DNA of 64,000 nucleotides from Mactromeris polynyma (taxonomy: Eukaryota > Mollusca > Bivalvia > Venerida > Mactridae): assembly GCA_032209605.1 (NCBI GenBank), contig JASFXZ010000003.1:33568762-33632761 (forward strand), given 5' to 3'. The translations under genes were made by a program, and so were the position numbers. Shown one piece after another: positions 46,070-57,600 of this stretch (positions are counted from its first letter, which is position 1; each line of letters opens with the position of its first letter). The notes below the pieces were generated by a model. It was not told the DNA's origin. It worked only from the letters and a program-made list of their open reading frames with translations, and ran no database searches.

Positions 46070-49000
46070 ATGGAGAACGTTGGCGTAAAATCCCTGTGTA
46101 TGTTAGCCGCAATTTTTAACGGTGTGATCGGATTTAATTATACTTTAAGTCAGACAGAACAAGAGGTAACTTTACAATCATATATTCTCATCAAAGTACT
46201 AACACACTATCACTCTTTCACATTGCTATGTCTTTTGTTGAATATGAAATTTGTCATAGTTTATTCTTGATATACAGGCGGGATAAGAACGGAAGACACA
46301 GTGTTAACGCCACATACAAAAGGCAGTGCCTTTCCACACACCTCCGGGAAACAACAATCCATAAAACATAAGATACTTCATGAGGTTAAAGGGTACATAC
46401 ATTAGGGAACAGAGGCGCAAGGAATGGCCTTGATATACAGGCGGGATAAGAACGGAAGACACAGTGTTAACGCCACATACAAAAGGCAGTGCCTCTCCAC
46501 ACACCTCCGGGAAAACAACAATCCATAAAACATAAGATACTTCAGGAGGCTAAAGGGTACATACATTAGGGAACAGAGGCGCAAGGAATGGCCTGGCAGG
46601 CCATAAGGAATAACTAGGAGAATCAAAGAGGACACACAGTGAAGGGGGAATTAATGGATGGAAAATATCACAGGGCAAGTCAAGACAGCTGGCAACAATA
46701 TGCCAAAACTCGGCAGAAAATAATCTGAACACTATATAAAGTGAAAGAATTACACAGGGGAAAGGGATAAAGATGCAATACAGATAACAAAAAATATACC
46801 ACCAGTTAGAAATTAAAATTACATTTCAGTTGGTACAAACAATGTTACATGTCAATGTTCAGACCTCATTGTATCAAAATATTACCTAGAAGGTACGTAT
46901 GTGAATAACCTAAAATCTCGGCAAGTGCTTCGGTTTTCTTACACTGTTAACTGTTTTAACTGTTAGACAGGGAAAAACAAATCAACATTATCTTGACATT
47001 TTTCTGTGCCTCTTAAATATTCTTCTAATATTTAAGAGAATTCTATCATACATTCCACAGAGATTTCTGTCATACATTCCACAGAGACTTCTGCAGCCAT
47101 TTTGGAACTACTTTCCCCTAAATTACTTCCGATGTCTATTTGAAAAACAATAGCCAAGGTGATCCGATTGAACTACTGCTTAATTGTTTCAAGCATTTGT
47201 CTCGGGTGTGTTCGCCAGCGGTTTTAATACCCCACCGCGACACACAATAGTTGTTAAAATAGTACTGATCGTTCCCTTGCCCGCGCTCAGCACCATAAGA
47301 GTAGTGCTTGGACAATAAGTTAATGTGACTGTTATGGTATCATGTCATATATCCATGTTGTGGTGTCAAAGTCTGGCATCATCATAATATATATTTATAC
47401 ATTTAAAGCCGTTTTAGCACTAGGTACAGGCTCCATACACTGCCATTTACAACTTAGATTAACAATATGAACTTAATTGTTTGCAAATAAATGTTATTGT
47501 CTCGTTGTGTTTGCACCGCGTAGTGGATGTATCCTTCGATAGCTGCCATTTCCTGCTCGACGGCTTCATTTATTTTGGCACTCTATTTTGTATGTGGCGT
47601 TAACCCTGTAGCAACTTTTTCTCTCTCTCTTGTATAGTGTTATGCATTATATTTTCAGGTAATAACTTATTTGCCGTCAAACACCTCCGGCATGTTTTCC
47701 TTCTGGAACTGTGGTCGTAAGAACTCGTTGCTAACCTTCACGTCACTCAACATTTTACCAGATCCATTAGTATTCAATTGGGAGAACGTGACTTATATAA
47801 AAATAAATGGAGTATATCAATTGACGGAAAATATCTCTACAGAGCATAAAATTGAGGTAATGTAGTTTAGTTCAAACGTACTTGTATTTATGAAAAATAG
47901 TAATCACACACGGTGACTGCTTCTGTGGTTATTACTAGTAGTCCTACTTGATTTGTATGCCGTGCATTGTGAAGTTTGTAGTCCAATGCGGAATTCGAAC
48001 ATACAACATTCGGATCAGGAGTCTACCCCGCCCTACCCCTTGACCAAGTTGCCTCTTTTTTGAGGTTCAGGTAACTGATAGTTCATTATACGTCAAATTC
48101 TAGAAGTTTATGTAGTTGCATGGTTACTTTAGACACTGTTTGAACTTTCACACTATATAATGAAACAAATAATGGACAAAACATCATTTAACTTTTATAT
48201 ACATGCATAGGCATAGCTCTATTTGTTTTCAGAATTATATGGCGCGGGTTTTGAAAAAAAACATTTATTCACTACATTTGTCATTATTCATAAATAACTT
48301 TACGTTCGAACTTACTTTGCTACTGGATTTGGAAGGAGAAATTTTGTTGCGCAAACATTACATATTACACGCACTGTGATAAGTTGCTAGTTAATGGCTA
48401 TATTATTCTATAAAAGCTTTGAATCTTTTTCACAAAAACACTATATCGTCTTTTTAAAATTTATTTTTATATCCGAATAAATAAATAAAGACACCCAAAT
48501 AATTATTAAAATTCTGCTTCGTTATGAATATATTCAACAGTAATAGCATGCAATTGCAAATTTTCAAAATTGCAAAAACATTATTATGAAACAAATATCG
48601 AGTCATTGGTCCACAAATTTAAATTTTAGGTTGACATAAGTTTGCGATTGAAGACTCCTCATGGATTTACTGAGCTGTGTGAATTGGTTGGTGACGAGAA
48701 ATGTCACGTTGGTGATTTGATGGCTGACTTGAAGAAATATAATACTTCCTTTTTGCCGCATCCATTAAGAAAGGTATTCCTTTATAAATGAGTTTTCATC
48801 AAACGTTTTTCATATCAAACGCATGTCAAAACAACATATCATCAACAAAAAAAAGAACTTGCCACTTAATTCTTTGAACAAAATTTTCTATTATGAATCT
48901 GATAGTGACACATATTGAGTGTGACAAATATATTATAAATAGGTGCTGAATTTTCTTCTTTATCCATTTACTTGGATGTGAAAATGAGTCGTGTGTGGTA

Positions 49001-50663
49001 ATTATTAATTCTGAGTGAGGGGTGGGGCACTAAAACCCAATTATTATTCACTTATCTCATAACCACACGAACAGTCTTAGTTCATGCATTTACCTCACTC
49101 AAATTTCTATTATCAGACTAGTAAGAGTAAATTTTGTGATTTGATTGTTGAGAGTTAGTATCCGTTATAATCCCGGTGTCAGATACTAATAAACAACACA
49201 TGCTAGAATGTATTATAAGACATCGACTAACGCTGACAGCAGCAATATGAATACTACGATATAGTTATTGAATGCTTATTCAGTTTCATCATCAAACTTG
49301 ATGTGAGAATTTAGCGCGTTTTTAGTATAAATATAAACTATCCTGATATTCTACTCGCTCTACTTTATGTTTCATTTAGGGAAAGCACATGATTCCAAAT
49401 GCTAGATTCCAGTTGAGTCCTTTGCCTTTCATTCTGAGGGGAACATTTAAGACAAGTATGTATATCAAACAGCAAGGACAGCACATTGGTTGTCTTGGTA
49501 TGCGCTTCTGTATAACGTAAGTATATCCAGGAGTCTATTTTCATACTCGCAGGTTTTTCACATGTAAGTTTGTAAACATTCCTAGTATTTAAGGTAAGAT
49601 GATGCTTAATTTTGTATCCAGTGTTATGTTAAAAAATATACACTTGCGTACGAACATTTACCTTAAGTGCTTTTTGATCAATTAAAATACACGAATTTAC
49701 CGTAGACACCAGTGATACACTAATGCCATACATGTTACATCAAAGAACTCGTGTTGCGCGGTGGCTGAACGAGACAAAATACTTAAGTAATTATTCATAA
49801 GTAAAAGCACAAAACTGTATAGTAGAGAAATAATCAATAAATAATAACTAAAGAATTATGAACATTTCTTGGTCGCAACGACAAATTCAACTTGCTGGTT
49901 TGTGGAAGTCACTGCATGGAAGGTCGGTGGTTTGGAATATTAATTGTAATACAGCACGTTTTTTTCAAGGACGCGGTTCACTGCTCATCGCCTGTGTGAA
50001 TGTTTGGTTGCTTGTTACCACCGAATTTGTATAAGTTCATGAGTTTTTTTACCAGTCAGTTTTACATTTAGTTTAGACTATTCTATTATTTTGGAAACAG
50101 GTGATCGATGATGGCATTAAACATATATCATCGCGTTCTCAACGTTTTTAACATTACCAAGTATATTTTATAATATGCATGCGTGAAGTTGAATTCGTAT
50201 TGTCCACACGCAGTGAAATACGGTAATCATATCATTTATGTTTTACATATTATTTACTGTTCCTATTTCTGTTTAAAACAAACCTACAAATGTTGTATCT
50301 GTCATATTTTCTTGCGGTCGCAAGCTTCTTTCGTGTTATAGCTGAACAAAATGTTTGACCGAAAGTACCCGAGTGACAACTGACTTACACTTAATTCCCA
50401 AATAGCCCTATACATGTACAAGGAACTAGAACATGTGCGGATCCGGCAATTACGTCAGGGGGGCCAGCTCCTGGTTGGGTTCCCCTCTTGATCTAAGATT
50501 CGATATAGACAACCCTAGAGAGGATCCGGAATCCAGCCCCCCTCTTGACACGCGCATGTAAAATATACCATACTCAAAGTAAAACTGACATATCACTTTA
50601 ATTTCTGCATACCAAATTATAACTGTTTCTATTGCATTATATTTCAGTGAATGTAGGTTCTAG
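46070..50663 (+). CDS. GM2A-like: GM2 ganglioside activator-like (ML-domain) protein 2
   Basis: Five exons: 46070-46165, 47659-47856, 48630-48773, 49380-49516, 50648-50663 (stop TAG at 50661-50663), phases as in gene 1, giving 197 residues. Signal peptide MENVGVKSLCMLAAIFNGVI; then MFSFWNCGRKNSLLTFTSLN, LCELVGDEKC, KHMIPNARFQLSPLPFIL and GQHIGCLGMRFCITECRF. The exon 1, 3 and 4 sequences are close to gene 1; exon 2 is more diverged. It lacks three mature Cys of gene 1 (FSFC, LNC and the C-terminal HKC), the last because a Lys codon (AAG) corresponds to TAG here. The Cys pairs expected from GM2 activator (NC with GC, and LC...KC) remain, so it can still fold as an ML domain. It is probably a functional diverging paralogue; a decaying copy is possible. 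Confidence 0.8.
46268..46592. repeat. 162-bp direct tandem duplication within the ACGCCACATA repeat
   Basis: TGATATACAGGCGGGATAAG and the following text (ACGGAAGACACAGTGTTAAC, GCCACATACAAAAGGCAGTG, GGCGCAAGGAATGGCCT) occur at 46268 and again at 46430 with very few differences. This lies in intron 1 of gene 2. Confidence 0.85.
47985..48060 (-). mobile_element. tRNA-like SINE head, intron 2 of gene 2
   Basis: Paralogue of 39940-40012. On the minus strand it has a GGTCAAGGGGTAGGGC box A region and a TTCGAATTCCGC box B, more decayed than its partner. Confidence 0.55.
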
Positions 50664-53060
50664 GGAACACAAGTGGGACACAAATATCGAAGTTCTATGA
50701 AAACTAAGATTCAGCGAGACTTATTCTGTACATCATTCCTTTCTGTGTCCAGTACTATTGTTAACAGTTTGCAAACAAGCGTAACACCAATGACTAGTTT
50801 GCATAAATTGTGTCAGTGGGTCTATAACAATTGTTGGTTTATCACTGAAACCTTAACTTCTCAATGTTTCAGCTGTCAACATTTCGCTTCATAAACATCA
50901 AACATCTCTTCGGAATGAGATTATGTAACTGTAGATATTGTTCAATGAATGTTTTATGTTGCTATGACATGTATCTGTTATTGATGATATTCGTGTTACT
51001 ATGATTAAGGAAAGGCTCGTTTCTAACCATTTGCTTTTAAATTAGTTTTATTTTCAATCTTTGGTCACGTCTATATATCTCTGATTCTGAAAGCAAAGGA
51101 AGCATCAATCGTTACAGACCGTCGATGCAACAAAACACTCTGGTTGGAAATGTTATAACGATCAGATTAATTCGAATATACGGTTCAGCCTTCCCAAAGC
51201 AGCACTCTCCTGAGCAACATCCTCTCTTCGACAATATTATAATACATATAATATTTACAAGTATATTTTTTCAGTATTAAGAATTTTACTACCAATTTAT
51301 CCATCTAGAGCAACAACCTCTCCATAACAGCCTATATATGCGACCCCCAAAGAAAATTGCTCTGGAGAGGTCGCACTGTATACAGCTATTTTCAATGCAA
51401 AAACATGATGATGTCTTATGAGAATGATTGCATAAGGTCTAAACTCGTCATCGCATTAAGATCGTGATGTACTCGATATGTTTTGTTTATGCAATAAATG
51501 TCAACATGATGTACTACAAGTAAATAAATATGGAACTACTCTTGTTGTGTCACATACAGGGACGTCTAAACAATGTTGAATCAAGTTATGCATTGAAATG
51601 ATTACATACGTTAGACATTGTAAGCCAATAATGCACGCTCAAATTAGAAGCATAAACGAAACTCATGTACATTTTTGTACTTGATAGTACAGCAGTGTTG
51701 TTGTTAGTCATCCGTATAAATGAAGCATTTCGCTGGTTTTCGACAGTATGTCAGTTACATATACATGTATATACATTATATATAGGGTTGTCAGTTGACC
51801 TTACTTACGCTCTCGGGTTTCCAACCATCACTGCCCTGACTGGATAGACAACTGTCTTACCATGGTGTTCAAAACAGTAGATGACCAGGCACTATTTCAG
51901 ATAGTCACCTCACTACCTAACAAACTTTAGGTATATGTTATGACACAGCGACATGTAAACAAACACTTATAAGACAAGTGTACGTGTAATACATATCAGG
52001 CGTTGGAGAACGTACGTAGATATAGTATCATTATTTTCAGTAGCTAAATGCATAATGCTTCAAAAACGATATACATACCATCAATACGGTAAGAAATAAT
52101 AGATACAGGGCCGTAGATGGTACTCCATTCTAGTTTGTTTTATTGTTTGCTATTACAATAAAGGGAGTATGATTCTACAGATTCCGGAAGTCGAACTTAC
52201 CCAACTTGTATTTGATAAAAAGTTGAGACATTCAGGCGCACTAACTTCGTGTAACAAAGCTACATTTGAATTCAAAATAGATAATGACTGTGTGTACACT
52301 TTAAATCACGGAAATTAATGCACATTTTGTACTCGTATATTGTTGAAAAGAATGAAATACTTGTTAAAGCGGCATTCAAACTTCCATTGTAATCTATTTA
52401 CAAAAGAATCTCTTTTAAAATATGTTTAAAATATGTTTTGTATTAAATACCCTATACATAAATATCTAACAGAGTAGTCGTGATTTGCTTACAATAACGT
52501 TACGATTAATTGACACAGTATGGTCATTCTGTGGAATAAAACAAGGACAATATCAATGCCATTTCGTCAGTTGCCTTATACGGCGACCAGCAACCGAAAG
52601 CCTTAAAGTTGTTATTTGTTAGGAGATGGCTGTTGTGAATTACGAAACTAAAGTTCAAAATCCTCATCCTTACTTCAGTTTTATTCAACGTCTCATTTAC
52701 GATGCAGAATTTGAAGATTTTGAATTAATTAATTCGTCTAAAAATGTCTTATGGTTTCTACGATAAAGGAATGACTAAGTTGTCACAGGAACGCCACATT
52801 CACAATACAATGCCTCCCCGCACATAGCTCAGGGAAACATTAGCATACGAAACAATAGGAGTTGGTGAGGTATAAGGGCAAACATTCACAGGAATGGGGA
52901 AGTAAGGAATTGTCTGGCTGATTATAAAAAAAACAACCTTGGAGAATTGGACAGGAAAACAACCACTAGTTGTTTCACATTTGATAATCAATATTTTACT
53001 TCAATGTCGATCTTTCACTCAAGGGGAAATATATCATGTGGTAAAATTGCTACATGCATA

Positions 53061-54543
53061 TTTAAATTTTAAGCCAAGACAAAATTATACTGCGTAGCTT
53101 TTAACAGTATACCTCATACCAGGGACCGTACAGTGACCGTATATGAGTTATAGTGTGTTCCAGCTCATACGCATATCTTAATTATAGTCTTAATTAATCG
53201 AGAAGTCAGTATTAACATTCCATAATTTCGAAAGATTTTTAGATTTACGAAGACACCGCGGCATAAAATACTCGAAAGTCAAATAAGACAAACGTATACG
53301 TACATTCTCGTACATGTAGTTTTTAACCATGAAGAAATTATGACTTGTTTGGTCACCTTGAAACTTATCGATATCAATTAGTAAAGTATATAATAAATAA
53401 TAATAATAATATGTAAAAACAACATTAAAACAACAACTGACAACAAATAGAGAAACTCACACACTAGAATATGAAACACAGACAACTGTTTCACTGACAG
53501 ACAAAACATTATAATTGATTAAAATACTTAGGAAAATATTAATTAATATTAATTGTATATAAGACTAAACTTAATCGAACTAGTGTGTGCCGTTGGCAAG
53601 TACTGAAAGTGCGCTATGGTATTATTGTTATTTTGCAATAGGTCTCTGGTTATATTTGGTCTACCAGAATCATCGAAATAAACGTATCATCAAACCAAAG
53701 ACCTGGTATAATTTAAGTCTTTGTTCAAACATAATATCTCGCCCGGTGTGTAGCTTTACTGTCATTGTATTGCGCATTTTCAAGCATACATAACGCGGGG
53801 GTTTTGTGACTTCTGTTTGCATTGTTTATTTTTCTTCCCTGTCAGTTTATCCATTCATGTCGTCTACGTACACAGTTCTATAGTTTTCTTCAGTCATAGT
53901 GACGTACACAATATTCAGTCACGAATATTTTTCTTCCCCCAACTTCTTGCGTTTTAAGTGTACCGAGAGTACACAACAGTCAAACTTTCAGAGGGGACCG
54001 ATCAGACTTTTATTTTTCATTGTTTCTGAAAAGTTACAAAATCCATTTGTTTGTTAAATTTTGAAAGAGGGGACAGTAAAACAGTTTAAACAACGTACCA
54101 TACCGTCAAAACGATTTCGTTGGAAGGGTAAACTATTCAGATACAAAACAAAACAAAAACAACAACCAATTTAAAACTCTGTTATGGCATTTGAATGTAC
54201 CATATAAATGATAATAAATAACCAGGATTCGCACTATAGTACATTTTAATATGTACTTATCAGTATGGCAGTCATACAGCAACTCATAACAAAGAGGCAT
54301 GCATTTACATTTTATACAAGCACTATATGATATATAAACATGATGATAATACAAGAGAGACAACTCTAGAAACTTTCAATGTGTTATATACATTTCAAGA
54401 GTTAACCTGGGACCAATATATTCATTGGTTCCAGAGTTAACTAATAATATAACAATCTCTAATTCTGTTCTAAATTAAACTTAATCATCATTGAATCCTA
54501 ACAATTTAATATAGCGGGTAAAAAGTATTTCGCAAGGTACAGT
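53061..54543. other. Intergenic stretch before CHTF18
   Basis: No supported gene. It holds an ATA microsatellite near 53395-53410 and is otherwise AT-rich. Confidence 0.5.
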
Positions 54544-54572
54544 CAAAGACCTAAATGGTATTTAGGTCTTTG
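54544..54572. repeat. Perfect hairpin upstream of CHTF18
   Basis: CAAAGACCTAAAT, a 3-nt loop and the exact reverse complement (13-bp arms), 118 bp before the CHTF18 start codon. Related text (CAAAGACC ... GGTCTTT) occurs near 22865-22898, so it may be a MITE remnant rather than a regulatory element. Confidence 0.7.
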
Positions 54573-54689
54573 ATATAAATAATAAATGATTATATCCAGA
54601 GGCGATATCCTACGGCTGACCGGAAAACGGACTTTAACAACGTCTTATTGAATTAACGCGGGAAACAGTGTGATAATTATTTAGTAAAA

Positions 54690-57600
54690 ATGGATGATTT
54701 TGAAGATGAGTATGCAGACGAAATGGATGCAATGGTTGACTTTGATGGTAACTAGTTTTTTCCACAATAGCACTAATACCGTCTAACTTAACATCTGAAG
54801 TGTGAATACGACCGATTCATTTGCTTTGTATTCTAAGTGTTGTATATTTCGGATGATCAGATTTATGCTATGTTTCGGATACTCCGATTACTCGTCAACT
54901 CTATTACACGTTGCTTTGATTTTGGGTATTTCTCTTGTTGAATGAATACATTACTCATTCAATGAAACAAGGCTTAAACAATAGAAATAAAATAAAAAGA
55001 TATGACAAATTATGAAGCGTTTGATACTGTGCTGCATCATGCATGCAAGATTGTTGGTCAAACTTATTACTTAAGTCCTATGGAATTGATGGCAACATTA
55101 TTGAACTGGGTTGAAGCCTTCCTAACAAATCGTAAACAATGTGTAGTTGTCAACTCTAGTAGGTCAGAATCACGGGCACTCGATTCAGTCAATAAAAAAA
55201 AAAGCCGTCCAGCTTATATATTGCCACAAGGTGCGAAAGTCCGCTGGCACGAAAATTTGACCAGAGGTATTATCGGCCATTTTTTAGTACTGTATGCGTC
55301 GATAGGTAACTCAGTCATGGCGAATGACTTGTCACTGTCAGACATTTGGTCTGAAAACCTTGGAAAACTTGTCGGACCGAATGCAAACTTGTCATTACAT
55401 TCTTTGCAGATTACGTTTGAGGAAAAGTAGAAATACAGTAACCTATCACATTCTGCATGCATACATTCATACATAAAATTTGACTTGGGAAGCAATGGGA
55501 TCTGTTACAATATCAAAATAAATATCTATTTTTATTTTTAGTTCAGTATCATTCATATTCTACATATATAGGGGATAACGTGTTTGTAAACAAAACAACC
55601 CGATTCCGCGCATGCGCAGTTAACTGGTGGGCAAAAGGGTAAAAGGCGGCGGCGCCGTACTATACAACTAATATAGAATGAATGACACGGCGGTAGCCAT
55701 TAATTTCTTGAATGTTTGACATACAATAATAAATGTGGCATCAATTGAAAGGTAATGCTCCCAGCTTTCCCACGACATGAAAATAATGAAAATCAGAGGT
55801 TGTTTTGGTTTTCAAATAAGACTCTGAAAATGAGCATTTTTCCGTGAAATAAATTTCAAACTGTTTTGGTTCGAAAAACACGGCTGTAGGTATTTCAATT
55901 CTCATTTTTACATATGTGCATCAAATCGATACCAGATCAAAGGCTTCCAAAAATAAAATAAAAAATTGAAAATCGGTGAATTTTCTGCATCAGAATGTGA
56001 CTTTGAAAATGAGCACATTTTACGACAAATTATTTTCAATTCGTTTAGGTTCGAAAAACACGGCGGTGGGTATAAGAATTCGTATTAATCAATTTATGTG
56101 CATAAAGTTGGTACCAAATGAAAGATAATGCACCCAGCTTTCTAACAGTGTAAAATATTGAAGTGTGCGAGTTTTCCGAAAAGAATTTTTTAGTATGACT
56201 TTGACTTTTCTGTATGACATGTGTATGTGCATAAATAATGTGTTATGTGTGAAATGCCTCAATCGTAATTGTTAACATGTACACATATCTAACAAAGACA
56301 ACAACGTGATATGTTTAATTGTGCGTCTATTTACCTTCTTAATTTTACATTTAGCATTAAAACATATTCAGCATTTATTTGAGTGTCTTCATACACACAC
56401 ATATTAAGACATAGCGGTAGATAAATAAATACACATATATATCACATGTTAAACAGTTTGTCAATCAACTTTGTCTTGGCTGGCGCTAGGTTGAAAGAGT
56501 TGGTAGTCAGATTTGATAAACAATTAAATTGTATGGGAATAAATCTTTGCGAAATGTATTGGTTTGAATGGAGTCTAATGGATTCTTGGCTAGCGCTATC
56601 CTAGATTTTTACGTAATACATAAAGCATATTATCATTGTTCGGCAGTGCACAGTCAACTTCTCTACCAATTACAATGTCTACAAAGCCAAGACTCCGTTT
56701 AAAATTAGACTAAATTCCTGTACAACTCACGTGATACCACTCAATTCTGCTTGATTTGTTTTACAACTTACAACATTTTTAATGACATCCGGTAATTTAC
56801 ATGTACAGACGTATTTTATTGTTTGAGACTTATCTTCTTCACAAGTCATTTTCGGCATTTTCATAACTTTTTGAAACAGTTCAGATTTGTCATTTTATGA
56901 GATGCATCCTCATGGCGGGAATATCAAATCGAACATTGGTGATTTCACAATTAAAGTTACAATGCACAAGTTATGTAACATATGCGATGGCAAATACACA
57001 ACAATCGGATGTGTTCGTTTGCCTTTGTACATCAGGTATTATCACATTTATCGCAAGTTTTTTAGATTCGCCCACATACATTTGTGACAGCTGTATGCTG
57101 ATATTTGTGTTCACAGTTCTGTTCTTTAAACTGTCTAAAACATAAACGTGTGGAGTTGAGTTTGTTTACACTCGCCACCGGTCCGGGATAACAAAAACAT
57201 AACATAAACGGAGCCAGTTGAATGTTTTTATACGACGTTACCCATTGGTAAACTTCCGTCCATCAGCATATAAAAATTATTGACACTTCTCAACTTTATT
57301 TGTATATATGTGTCTGATGGTGACAGCAAAAACTGATTGGATGCATATTGGACTCCCACTGGGTCAGACACTGTGAAATGCTGATAAGGGGGCTGAATAA
57401 GATTGATATCTAGATAGTGCACGCCGGGGACACTATTGTTTATTGCATAGCATTATATAAGTTGTCCAACACAATACTGGCCTTGTTTCTGCCTCTGTTT
57501 CTGATTTTTATCATGTTATCTTATACGTATAATTTCTGGAGTTTGTAGAAGTATGTGTTGCAGGATTTATTGAAGATTTCGGAAATAATCCTAATAGTGT

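Larger units (their letters stand above)
44050..53060. repeat. Segmental duplication, unit 2
   Basis: Second tandem unit, carrying gene 2. Relative to unit 1 it has about 1.46 kb extra between 44495 and 45955 (upstream of the promoter block), a shorter intron 1, and about 1.4 kb extra between 50692 and 52107, inside what corresponds to the last codons and 3' flank of gene 1. These could equally be deletions in unit 1. The extra segments contain no recognised gene. Confidence 0.85.
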
